From the NCBI GenBank assembly GCA_029747015.1, contig JAKOGI010000004.1, positions 2,230,001 to 2,294,000 on the forward strand: DNA of 64,000 nt, in the 5' to 3' direction. The stretch comes from Carnegiea gigantea. Taxonomy: Eukaryota > Streptophyta > Magnoliopsida > Caryophyllales > Cactaceae. The notes under the pieces were generated by a model. The model was not told the DNA's origin and made no database searches. It saw only the letters and a list, made by a program, of their open reading frames with translations. Below, in pieces: positions 24,864-46,009 of this stretch. How positions within the stretch are numbered: the first letter of the stretch is position 1; every line of letters begins with the position of its first letter. The position numbers and the translations under genes were made by a program.

Positions 24864-25082
24864 TTTTATTTGTAATTGAGTTTTCCTTTCCATTTTAAAA
24901 ATTCTCCATCTATTTCAATTAAGGGGAAAAATATACAATCCTACTAAAGTACACTGCTATATAGAAAATAGGATCATTAAAATGAGGCAAACTAGTAGAA
25001 TTTTTTAAAAAAAAAAAAGAAAAAGAGATGGCCATTTAAGAGATGAAGTGAAACGAATACAGCAAAAGCTTGATGCGGTTGG

Positions 25083-25848
25083 CATCTGACATGAAGGGTC
25101 TAGACTCTAGAAGAGCCTTTCCCACGTAGACCAGTTAATATGAATGAAATTGCTATGGTGGAGAATTGCTTGGAGTCCACTATTGGGGTATGTTCTCATT
25201 CTCTTGGGGACCTCGAAACAAGACTTGACTCGTGTGGGAGTGAGACTAATCAAAGTTAGCGCCAAGGTTCAATGGAGAACTGTTAATGCATTGGCAGAAG
25301 TGGCATTATGCAGCTCTTTTGTAAGGTTTGCTGATGTACTCAATCTGGAGCGGCACCTCTCAGACTGATGTCTTTTTGCTCTACCAGCTGACCCAAAATA
25401 AATAAATAAATAAAATTTTATGGCTGCTTTAGCTCTAAAATGCATTAAGAATAAAATTAAGAACAAGCCCCAAACAAAGCAAGACCCATATGAAGAAAAG
25501 GATAAGCCGAAAGGATGAATTTTAAATGAAGTATTTTCACTTCCGTCTTTGAGGTTTTAGTCATTTTTTTACACATCCGACGTTTTCGAATTATTTTTTA
25601 ACCTTTCTTTAACTTTGCGTCAAAGCCATCTATTACTCCCAAATTTACAAAAAAGTCGTTCATGCCCTTGAAATTGGTAGTATAGAAAAATCATAGTAAT
25701 TTGAGAAGAGTAATTGACAACCTTTAACAATAAAAATGTTGGTTTTCTCGCCGGGATATAACCGAATATTGGATAATCTAACAAAGGGATACAGGAGAGG
25801 AACTTATTCTGGGACGCGAAGAAAGGTTCAAATCGCACTACGGGTAAT
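25083..25848. other. spacer between copy B and a hAT element
   Basis: No gene is recognised. A (TAAA)n tract lies at about 25400-25413. A tRNA-like word on the minus strand near 25370-25390 was examined and rejected. Confidence 0.4.
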
Positions 25849-25856
25849 ATTGGGAG

Positions 25857-27014
25857 TAGACCTGGCAAAAATTGACCCGATCCGTAAACCCGACCCAAAC
25901 CCGCTCGAAAGTTTTGGGTTTTGAAAACGATTTTCTCGATTCGAACCTGAAATAAACCGAACCCAAAAAATCCGCAAATTAGCCGGTCAAACCCGACTCG
26001 AACCCGAACCCACCCGTTTGGCCCGAACATTATATCCTTAGTTTTTTTTATTTTCCTCTAATTTATCACTCTTAATAATAATGATTAGTCATTTTCATCG
26101 TCTAAAAAGACATTTTATACCATTTATAAATTAAGCAATAATAACCTTATTTTTTCTTTTCCATTCTCTAAAAATAATATCGTACACAACTTTTAAATAA
26201 AAAGTATTAAAAATGGGTATAAAATTGCATGAAATAACTATCTAATCTTTTAAAAAAAAGTCAATAGACAAGCATTAAAAATGTGCAAGTCATTTTATGT
26301 ACTTAGTTGAACAAATATGTCTAATTATTTTTTAAATTAATTCATTTCTAATAATTTAAATGTTTGATGTTATAACTGTAAGATAATATCTTGTACTTCT
26401 TTTATTCAGTTTTATTTGGTTTTCGCTTTAACTAGTCTTGTACTATGGCGCTAGTGGTAGGAAAACAATTAGCTATGTTCATATTGGGGTTGATCAATTA
26501 ATAAAGTTTTACATGATTGGCCATTAGTAGGTTAATTAATAAAAATATTAAATTATTAGATAGGTTATCAGCGGTCAAACTGCTACAACTCATTAAAATG
26601 CTCTCGACGGGCTGCCCCATAAATGGTTAATCCGCTATTAACCTTCTTTCAATATACGGGTCGATTTACCCAAAACCAAGTGCGGCTTGATTCTTTGCCC
26701 GTCCATACAAGATTTTCATATATTATAATAAAAAGTTAGAATATTTTTAATATTCTTTTGAGAAATTACAATTATTATACCTTTTCATTAAATACTGACA
26801 ATTTTGAGTAATAAATATACATAACTTTTGATTCTGGAAAAAAATAACTCATAGAAACGGTGCTCTAAATCCGTTGGGTTGATCCGAAACCTGTAAAATC
26901 GAAATACACCCGCCCGTATTTTACCCGAACTCGAAATACACCCGATCCGTATTTTACCAGAATATGAATACATCCGACCCGTATTTAACCCGCCTGCCCG
27001 AACTGACAAGTCTA
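25857..27014. mobile_element. hAT-type element, 1158 bp, with 8 bp target duplication
   Basis: Flanked by exact 8 bp duplications ATTGGGAG at 25849-25856 and 27015-27022. The left end is TAGACCTGGCAAAAA; the right end reverse-complemented is TAGACTTGTCAGTT. Both subterminal regions are packed with ACCCGAACCC-type words (25880-26030 and 26870-27000), and the centre is AT-rich. It has no transposase. Confidence 0.9.
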
Positions 27015-27125
27015 ATTGGGAGGCTCCCAAGTGATGAAAACCTACATATCGCATCGATCAGATCGAAATTTGAGGGAATTGGATTAAGATTAAATTAAGT
27101 TTCGAACGAATAGAGTAGAGATAAT

Positions 27126-27459
27126 TAGACCTGGCAAAACTGACCCATGAACCGACACCTGAACCGAATGACCCAAATTCATACCCGACCCAACATCTGA
27201 AATATGCTTACCCGAAAGTGAATCCGAAATTCGAATTAATCCGAACCGAACCATACCTGACCCGAAATTTCCTACAGAGTTATTTGTTTTGGCTTGACAA
27301 GCATATTTGATCGAAAATTGGTTGACCCGAAATCGACCTGACTCGAGTCATACCCGACCCAAGCCGAACCAATTCGAAATATCACTTAATTCGAAATATG
27401 ACCCGATTCAAATTTAACGCGACTTATATCCGAATCGAATGATCCATTTGTTATGTTTA
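27126..27459. mobile_element. hAT-type MITE, 334 bp, upstream of beta-glucosidase 1
   Basis: Flanked by exact 8 bp duplications GAGATAAT at 27118-27125 and 27460-27467. It starts TAGACCTGGCAAAACTG like the element at 25857. The right end, reverse-complemented TAAACATAACAAATGG, is more diverged. The interior is almost wholly made of CCGAA/ACCCGA words. It lies about 320 bases before the ATG of the first beta-glucosidase, so it may form part of its upstream region. Confidence 0.88.
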
Positions 27460-27683
27460 GAGATAATGGCATTAAAATAATTATAAACATGAAGAATATT
27501 TTTGGTAATGTTGAAAATTTGTAGTATTTTGACGAAGGGGTGAATGATATAAATAAATAAATAATAATTTGAAAAGTTCGTGGAAATAAAATATATTTTG
27601 CGGAAATCCCGAGGGGGTAAATAAAAATACCTCTACTTTAAATTACTGGAGGCTGGTGGTCAAGACTGAAGGCCATGCGGGCC

Positions 27684-27692
27684 TTATATAAT
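27684..27692 (+). promoter_or_regulatory. candidate TATA box of beta-glucosidase 1
   Basis: TTATATAAT lies about 90 bases before the ATG at 27781. This is a plausible TATA position for a leader of roughly 60 bases. Transcription start is not known. Confidence 0.5.
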
Positions 27693-27780
27693 CTCCCCCA
27701 GCGTCAACTCTGATTAGTGAAGGGAGCAAGAGCAACTGATTAGCTCTGCATACAAACGCTACCTGAAGAGAGATATTTTA

Positions 27781-33964
<6,184 letters not shown>

Positions 33965-34670
33965 AGACATTCGATATATCCACTGTACTTGAAGTCCTCA
34001 AACTTTCGTTATTAATTTGACCCGCAATCAGACTTATTAGAATGGCAGAAAGGGCTCCACGATAAGTGTTTTGAATTGCCCATATATGTAACCTATTGTA
34101 TATATTGTTGCACATTGTGTGCCAACATTAAACATTTGTGTTCAATGTAGGTAATGATATTGTACTAATCTGAATCAGCTTGTTCATGTGTAAATTGTCT
34201 AAATGTTATTGGTGGACATAATATCCGCTTTCTGCATAGCTAGAAAAGCCACTTTTGGCCTTTAGCTAGTGTTATACTGAATCATAGCAAAATGACTTGT
34301 TAAACTATCCTCCACTTCTTTTTCGTGGAGTTGTAGGCATGCAAAAAGGGAACATCTCCCCTGCAGGTAGGGTTAAGGCTAGTAATCTGACGCCCTACAA
34401 TCTACTTAGGCAAGACTTCGGGTGTGAATCTGAATTTGGATTTGTATCGTTGGTGGCCCTTATACATCGAACTGCAATGCTCGAACTCTGTTTTTTGTTT
34501 TCATTTCATTGTGGATGTCTGAATGGCTTGATCAAAACAAATTACTGCGTTAGACAATCGTGCTGTTATCACTTGATGTTCACATCTTAAGGAGCAATCT
34601 TCACAAAATAACTTGTAGACTGAGACCAAACACTCTTCTTTTGGAATGAGGAGACATAATACTTTCATCT

Positions 34671-34814
34671 TATGTTACTTGGACTCTTCATTTTGCCTCA
34701 AGTACCTGTATCAGGCACTTAACACTCGGACATGGGTACAGACATTCGACCCTTCATTTTAGCCCAAAATTACACTCGACACTAACATGGGTATAGCCGA
34801 GTCCGAGTAACATA
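34671..34814. mobile_element. 144 bp foldback element
   Basis: Terminal inverted repeats of about 16 bases: TATGTTACTTGGACTC at the left and GAGTCCGAGTAACATA at the right, one mismatch in the stem. The interior has further partly symmetric words (cactcggacatggg, aacatgggtatagcc). Target duplication is not clear. It is probably a short MITE of a dispersed plant family. Confidence 0.6.
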
Positions 34815-35395
34815 GCTTGCATCATTGCTCATATTTCAGAGCACTTCGTTACGGAAAAACCAGATAAAAGATAGCATGGGTTATTCCTTCCGCCATGTTC
34901 TTCGAGCAACTTGTGGGGAGCGACAGAGGGGTGACAATGCTTTTGATGATGTTGAAAACACATATTGAGTGCATCAAGGACTACAACGATGAAGAATCTG
35001 TATTTTGGGATGCTGGGGTCTTTTGCTTCTCCCTGTAGGAAGTTTTAGGAATTTGTAGAAAGTCCTTTCTGGGGTTTGTATACACATTCTTTGATAGTAC
35101 TAATTATAAAGTGCATCATAAGATCTTAAAGCATAACTTGCGCTATTCCTTGCCAAATCCGTTTGCTTAAGCAATCGGAAACGCTGAAAACCCCCATATG
35201 CTACATGGGCATGGGTTCATTACAAGGGTGATCCGCAACGTAACAGCTGCATTGTTGAAGTTCTTGAAGTTACTGCAACGAGGAAGCTTTGCTTTGCAAC
35301 GTGAATATGCAACTCACAAATATAAAGGCCATTTGCATCGTCACATAGCATGTACATATTGATATTGGCTAATATGACCATTAAATTTTCCAGTA

Positions 35396-35396
35396 C

Positions 35397-35440
<44 letters not shown>
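35396..35440. repeat. compound (TA)n(GT)n microsatellite
   Basis: A run of TA units followed by about ten GT units and GGGT units, in the intergenic region between beta-glucosidases 1 and 2. Confidence 0.9.
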
Positions 35441-36330
35441 ATCTTATGCATATTACATTCGTAATGCATTTTACTTTGGTTTTTCTTTATCCGTTTATTC
35501 AACTATATGTTGGTTTAATATACACCTAGATACATTGTGTTAAGATACCATTATTTATGTCATAGTTTGTAAGCATTAGCACAATAAAAACACCTTAGCG
35601 AGTCCTAAAACATATTTAAGCCTCAATAGCCGCAACCTGTTACATGACATCCGTAATACAATTTTCTGACAACCACAGTGCATTTTGATTCCCCGCATAG
35701 AAGGGAGCAGTGCCTTAGCCCCCAATTGCCTGTTGTGCAACGAGACTGGGTTATAGCTTGTACACGAAAGTCAAGAGCTTAAGATGGTTGGGCTAGTGTT
35801 ACATTTGTGTCTTGCTTGCGCAGAATGCATGGAGTAGGTATAGTATTTGGTGAATGAATGACTTGCCTTGTTATGTGCACGTGCCAATTAACACCTTCCC
35901 TTGAAATAGCCAAAAATGGAAGAAGGTAGGTGACAATCTTTCTGTAATGCTTGGTGAAGGTGGATTTATGTTTGGTGAATATATGATGGTAATTTAAAAT
36001 ACAGAATGATCTCAGCCTTAGTACGTGCATTTCACTCCCAAAAGGTTTATCCCTGTGATTGGCTTGTCCATGACTTGTTGGTAAATCCTGATGATTAGCT
36101 TCCTTAAACCAAAATTTTTTGGTTTACAAAATCACAAGCTTCTAATACAGTAAGTTAGGTGGTTTAGAAAATCATCAAAAGGGCTTATCCAACCATTTTA
36201 CAGAAGTAAAATGGACAGTTACCTGGCCCCATAAATTCAAAGGAAAAGATGAAATAAGTAAGACAAACGTGTAAGAAAATCACTGAAACCTATGGTTTAC
36301 ATCAAATTAGAATTGTTATAAATTAAGGTT

Positions 36331-40205
<3,875 letters not shown>

Positions 40206-40763
40206 ATCACTCTCATTTATAAAACGTATCCAACATATGTTTCCCTCTTTGGTGAAGCGTTACTATCTTAGAAAAGTTTAGGTGAGATGATAATGTCATG
40301 TTACCACACAACTTATTAGACGACGTCTAATTATGAATCACGTCAACTTTTTCAAAATAACGTATTGTGAGATATTTCCTCAAAAATCAACATTATTCTA
40401 ATATTTGTGTGCATAAGTTGCACCCTATACTCAACCTCAGGCCCATCACTAATTACCATGCACTGCAATAAAGAGATGGAAATAACGTACGCTTCTCTTA
40501 TTTTGTAAATCGTCCACCTGTTCACGATCCACTTTATTTTATTTGTACCAAAATTTATAATGCGAGCACAGATTCTAATTATTGAATTCTTTTTCTAACC
40601 CAAAAAAAAAAGACAAAATCAATATAATGCCTTCTCAAGCCATAGCTCAACACAGAACACAGAGACGAAGGGGTTTAACCAAGTAGAGCTTATCAGATTA
40701 ACCTAACGTAACTCATTAGGCTATTGTAGATCATATAAACAATCATAACACTAGTTACTATTA
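40206..40763. other. 3' flank of beta-glucosidase 2
   Basis: This includes the probable 3' UTR. No other gene or repeat is recognised before the MITE. Confidence 0.5.
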
Positions 40764-41158
40764 GGCTCCGTTTGCTTTTTAAAAAAATTGGTGGAAAGAA
40801 AAGTGGAAGGAAAAAAATATGAAGGAAAAAAAAAGTAAGGAGAAAATGAGTTTTTTTCTCTTGCTTGGATTGAGAAGAAAATATAAGAATTTGGATGAGA
40901 AATTTGAATATTGATGAACTACTTGAATAGCGATGACTCATATGAGCAATGCGAGTTTAGAGGAGGTTGGGAGTTTTCCTCAAACTTTGCTCACAATTTT
41001 ATGAGGAAAATTTTATCATTTGTTTCTAACAAATTTTCCACCTAACTTTCCTCCATATTTTTTTTCTTTGTGATTTTTTCTAAACCAAACACAAGGAAAA
41101 AAATAACTTTCCAAATTTATTTTCTTTCCACCAAATTTTCGAAGGTCTAAACAGAGCC
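40764..41158 (+). mobile_element. Tourist-like (PIF/Harbinger) MITE downstream of beta-glucosidase 2
   Basis: The 395 bp element starts GGCTCCGTTTGC and ends TCTAAACAGAGCC. It is flanked by the 3 bp duplication TTA (40761-40763 and 41159-41161). The same family as 28831-29221, in opposite orientation: shared words include ggtggaaagaaaa and ccaccaaattttc. Confidence 0.88.
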
Positions 41159-41290
41159 TTAGACTTATCAATACGAGTTCACATATCTGATAAGGAATAT
41201 GCATAGTTTTGAGGAATATGTCTTATCTATTTCACTATTGAGGTGAGGACGTTGTAAAAGTTCTTGTAAGCAGTTATTGAGGCAGACATA

Positions 41291-44200
41291 CACTACAAGA
41301 AAAAGAAAAAATCAGATTATCGGCACTTTTTGAATGGATTCACGGCAGAAAACAGTGCCGAAAAAGGAACTCGGTGTACAAAACAAAAGCGTCGAGATTT
41401 TTTGTGTCGAGCATCTATTTTTCGGCACTTTTATGGTAGTGCCGTACATTTATTACGACACCTTCTTCGCAATGCCAAGATTAAATTTCGGCACAATATT
41501 TAAAGTATCAATAATAATTTCAGCATAAATTTTTGCCAAAATGTTTGAATATTTTTCCGTACAACTTGTCTGTGGTTTCGGCATGTGTACCGCTAGAATT
41601 TTAATTGACGCCTAAATCTAGGCACTTTTTATATGTTGTAAGCTAGCGATTCCCGCCAGTTCTACGGCACTTTTCTCTTGCAAACCTGTACGACTGAAAG
41701 TAGATATTTGTTCATGTATACATTTTTATATTTATGCTAACTGTCTGTTCTCAGCAATTTAACGAATTAAACTAAATGCTTACAGTCACAAGTACCTGGA
41801 GCTTAACAAATTTCCAATGAAAAATCAAGTACCATATATGCACATGTGCCTGAAGCTTAATTGACAGATTTCTAATGAAAAATTAAGTACCACATAAATG
41901 GTGCAATGAGCACATAGCGAACTGTCATTCTAAATTGAAAAGAAAATCCAAAGTCGACATTCAATTGTTCCTAAAAAACAATAAATCAAAAGTTAAGTAT
42001 TTAAAAGTTGGACTAAGAACAATTTTTGAGATAAGGCAAATCTAAATCGAACTATGTAATTTGCAAAAGACAATAATCAAGCTAAAAGGTGCGAATCTAA
42101 TCACTAGTTTGTAAAATCCTTTCATTCACTTCGTTCAGCGATGGTCATTGTCACCTCCAAGTCCGCCGCTAGCTACATCAATATCATGAGTCTACAAGAA
42201 CAAAATGTACAAGGATGCGTTAAGTTGCCGTTGTAATGAAAATATACTACCTCATGCGAGTTAAGTTTAGACCTCTTCTTTGCTAGCTAGAGCTACTTTA
42301 TACATTGCAGCAAAGAGGGGAAAAACAGAAGCCACATGAAAGGAATAAATCAACTTGAATCCCCAATATCGTTAGCTTTTGCACTTAAGAGTTGAGGATC
42401 TGGCTTAAGTCTGAAACTACCAGCATCTCAATAGCTATTCCAATTTCATCAAATGCATTTCTTGTCCCTATGGTTCCATCAAATGCATCTGCGGTCATTA
42501 CGAAATGGATGATCATCAGGTAACTAATGACAATCGCCCATATAGCAAATTTTCCTCCCAAAAAGAAATACATAGAATGAGTAGAGTTACCACAACAAGG
42601 ACAAGCATTATAGCCCTTGTTTGATCATCCAGATAGGTTGGAATATGCTGAAAGGTCACTAATAGTCCACATAAGAGCAACTTTTAGGTTAAAGAATTCT
42701 CCCCTGAATGCGTCAAAGATATTAACCTCTTCCCATAAAAGCTTCAACTCCTACAATAAAGGTTGTAGGTAGATATCAATGTCATTTCCAGATGCTTTTT
42801 CTATTGGAATGATTGCAGAGAGAATGAGGGATGATCGTTTCATACATAGCCATGGGGCCAAATTGTAAGGAATGAGAATGGCCGGCCAAGTGCTATGTGT
42901 CGAATTGAGCATGCAAAAAGGATTAAAACCATCAGAAACTAATCCAAGCCTAACATTACAAGGGTCTGAGGCAAAACTTGGATATTTGGCATCAAAGCTT
43001 TTCCATGCCAAACTATCACCAGGATGTCTTAAAAGCCATCTTTTTCTGGTTCTTTGTCATGCCAGATCATGTCTTCTACCATCTTAGATGACATATAAGT
43101 CCTTTTCAATCTCGAAATAAGTGGAAAATACTGTAAAACTTTTGGCCCTTGTGAATTACAATACGCATTGTGTCACCTTCTTTAACCTCACTAGTTTGCC
43201 ACCTCGAGAGGCCACAGTTTATGCAAGATTCATGCTCAGAATTTTCTCTCCAGTACAACATGCAATCTTTTAGGCAAACATGTATCTTTTCATAGCCTAA
43301 ACCCAATTCCTTACTTAATTTGCTAGCTTCACACCAAGTTGAAGGAAATGAATTCATTAGAGAAAAATGTGTTAGTGAGAAGTTTTAGAATTTCAATGAA
43401 AGATTCAGCAAACCAGCCATACATACATTTAAGATGAAATAAGCGCAACATGAAGGACAACTTCGAGAAATTGGAGCAACCAGAATATAGTTCTTTTCCA
43501 CAATCTTTCTTCAATTTCTTATGCCTAGCTTCTTCCTTATGAGAAGAAAATTGATCATCTTGATTTGGGCCCTCTTAAGAATCATCAAGCATCTCAGTGG
43601 GTTGTGTGCGATCACTAGATTTGTTTACAGGCTCATCACATGGAATACCAACTCCAAAAATATCATCTGCCATTCCCTCTATATCATCTTCACCTCTGAT
43701 TCTCAATGGACAGCTAGTAGACTTTCACTAGAGTTTCTTTGAAAAGAGCCTTCAGATGGAATAAATTTTGGCTTCCGTGATGATTCCAAATTTTATAATC
43801 CTTAAAGATACCATGATTATAAAATATGGCTTTCAACTTCTTCCACCGCCCTATAAGCACATAAGTGACATTTCTTACATGGGCAACATATCTTCCCATT
43901 ACGCACCATGTCTAGTAGCCAAATTGATATAAAGACTTCACACCATTTATATAAGCTTGGGTATTAGGCTTATCAATCCGATCTCTATCCATGTCTAGTT
44001 ACAAAGGCAATAATTCCATCAATTAATTAAGAACATGAACACTACATATAATCAATAACAAATAAGTAGTAAACGTAAAACTCTGAGCAATTAAATATGG
44101 TACAGATATAATATGATTCCGCTATGAAAATAAATTTGTCAATCTATGTAACACATTAAATGTAAGAAATTGCCACACACCAGTCATGACAACAGGTTTG

Positions 44201-45535
44201 CAATAGGAGTATTAGCTGAAAAGAAAATGTCATGAAGTCAAGTTGCCATCAGTGTGAAGTAGACTTGGGGTGCCAATATGATTTAAAAAGAAAAAAACAA
44301 CAAGAACATTTAGCTCTTACTTAAACCAGTACAAATCAAAAGATGATTCACAACCACCAACTGCTTGATGCCAGAATTTTAATAATACACATATACCTAT
44401 TTTGACCCATACATAATCAACATTTAATTAATTAACAATGAGCTTTCCTGGCTACAGAACCAACAAAATAGGGAAACAGACAATAAATTCTTTTCATCAA
44501 TGACAAAAAGAACCCAATATTTAACTGAAGAATGGCGCAACAGGGCAAATCACAAGAATGGGGAAAAATGATATGTAAATTCAAATGAAAAGAGCAGGAT
44601 ACTCACCAAATCGAACAGCTGGATGATGGTAATGAAATTCAATGCTGATGGAACAACTACAACCAAAATTACAGTTTAAAATCAGAAAAATGAAACCGAA
44701 AGAACACCGTAATTGAAAATTCAAATCCATTCAATCAGAAGTAAACGCGCCTGAATTAAGCGAGATTGGTTAGATTAAGCGAGATACAAAACACCATGGT
44801 CGAAACCACTAAGCACCATAGTCGAAACCACCAAGCACTATAGTCAAAAGAACACTATAATAGAAAGATTGGTCAAATTAAGCGAGAAACAAAGCAACAA
44901 ATCAAGTTACATGGAAAATTCGTAAAAAATTAAGGAACGAGAACACCATAGTTCACAATGGAGAAAGGAAGAAAAAGAAAAAAACACACCTGAATAAGAA
45001 GTAAACATCTAATCCTCAACGAATTTGTGCAGCAGATCAATCTGTGAAGCTAGGGTTTCATGGCTGAAGTTTCTCTCAATTGGGAAGATGAAGTGATGGT
45101 AGGGACTTGGGGAATTGCGTCTACCGTTTTCTGAGCAGTAATTCTATGGTACTATATATTCAGCTATGTACATATCTATATAAAAAAGTATATATTGTAT
45201 TTTAAAAATTCTTAGATATAAATATATATATTTTAGTATGGTATATATCTTCTTATATAGATATGTACATAACTAAATATATGAGTATATATTATAAAAT
45301 TTTTGAGTAGGGAGAGGAGGGTTATTTTTATTATATCAGAAAAATTAATATTGGTAGAACGCACCTAGCTATGTTGTAGATTAATTGAGACTGCCTCCTT
45401 ATTCATGGACTTTTTTATTTATTAAAAAAACACCTAGATTCTGCCTAAACATCTTGTAAAATTCTATTTCCCCAATGCTTTATTTATTATCTTGCCAAGA
45501 AAAGGTCGCCTATAATCAGCGTTTTTCTTGTAGTG
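41291..45535 (-). mobile_element. CACTA (En/Spm) transposon with decayed TNP2 gene
   Basis: Ends are CACTACAAGAAAAAG at 41291 and TTTTTCTTGTAGTG ending at 45535, perfect 14-base terminal inverted repeats of CACTA type. The 3 bp target duplication is ATA (41288-41290 and 45536-45538). The left subterminal region repeats tcggcac/gtgccga words. The right side has short tandem units around 'accatagtcgaaaccac' (44795-44850). The interior carries minus-strand TNP2-type transposase pieces. At 4245 bp it is short for an autonomous CACTA element and its transposase is broken. Confidence 0.93.
42751..43992 (-). pseudogene. TNP2-type CACTA transposase, broken
   Basis: Read on the minus strand from ATG at 43992: MDRDRIDKPNTQAYINGVKS, then the zinc-finger-like Transpos_assoc domain (GRYVAHVRNV... 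followed by FYNHGIFKDY), with stops and frame changes between. Next, from 43357 down: LGLGYEKIHVCLKDCMLYW and CINCGLSRWQ. From 43011 down: WKSFDAKYPSFASDPCNVRL and VSDGFNPF. These match the order of Transpos_assoc plus Transposase_21 (TNP2) domains. Several frame breaks separate the pieces, and the C-terminal catalytic part is not recognisable below 42751. It is not expected to be functional. Confidence 0.85.
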
Positions 45536-45538
45536 ATA

Positions 45539-46006
45539 TTATACCTATGACGTGATGATTGATATACAGCCCACTTCAAATTTTCTAAAACCCAAAAAGG
45601 AACGCCCACACCCCCCCCCCCCCTTCTTCCAGAAAAGAAACGAAAAGGTTGGTATTAATCTTGCTGAATAAAAACATGCGGATACTTCAAAGACCATCAA
45701 TTGGAACACAAATACACCATCTGTTGAGCTGCCCCTCCATTGGATCAAAGCTGGACGACATTTAGCTATACGGCAACTAGTCTAGATGACCTCATTTTTT
45801 AAAAACAGCCATGCAAAGAAGCAGCACTTTATTACGTGCTCCTAGAAGCGTATACTCTTATTATTCACATGTATATATTTTTCATGTGTACATTTGTAAT
45901 ATACTAATTTTTTAATATAGATTTACTAATATGGCTCTTAAGAGCATGTGCTCTCAAGAGCATGACATACATATTAGAAACGAAACAGCGGCACATAAAA
46001 TCAAAC
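45539..46006. other. spacer between CACTA and Harbinger elements
   Basis: A poly-C run lies at about 45609-45624. No gene is recognised. Confidence 0.4.
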
Positions 46007-46009
46007 TAA

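Larger units (their letters stand above)
18338..25082 (+). repeat. duplicated non-coding segment, copy B
   Basis: The second copy of the segment described at 4702-9320, in the same orientation, about 13.6 kb downstream. Homologous blocks are 18338-18488, 21899-22169, 22170-22905, 22906-23225 and 24864-25082. They are interrupted by a composite insertion (18489-21898) and a Helitron (23226-24863). No protein-coding content is recognised in the shared blocks. Confidence 0.85.
33965..36330. other. intergenic region between beta-glucosidases 1 and 2
   Basis: It begins with the 3' UTR of gene 1. A degenerate stretch at about 34340-34430 ('aggtagggttaaggctagtaa') recalls SINE/LINE tails but is too weak to name. 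A small foldback element lies at 34671-34814, and a (TA)n(GT)n microsatellite at 35396-35440. The last few hundred bases should hold the gene 2 promoter; no certain TATA box was chosen. Confidence 0.5.

Noticed and set aside
25320..25400. tRNA-like sequence on the minus strand (GGTCAGCTGGTAGAGCA...)
   Set aside because: The A-box-like word is present, but the acceptor stem does not pair and the B-box is poor; probably chance or a very old tRNA-derived repeat.
34297..34590. 97-codon open frame between beta-glucosidases 1 and 2
   Set aside because: No recognisable domain, no conserved neighbours, Cys-rich translation typical of random frames; overlaps a degenerate repeat-like stretch.
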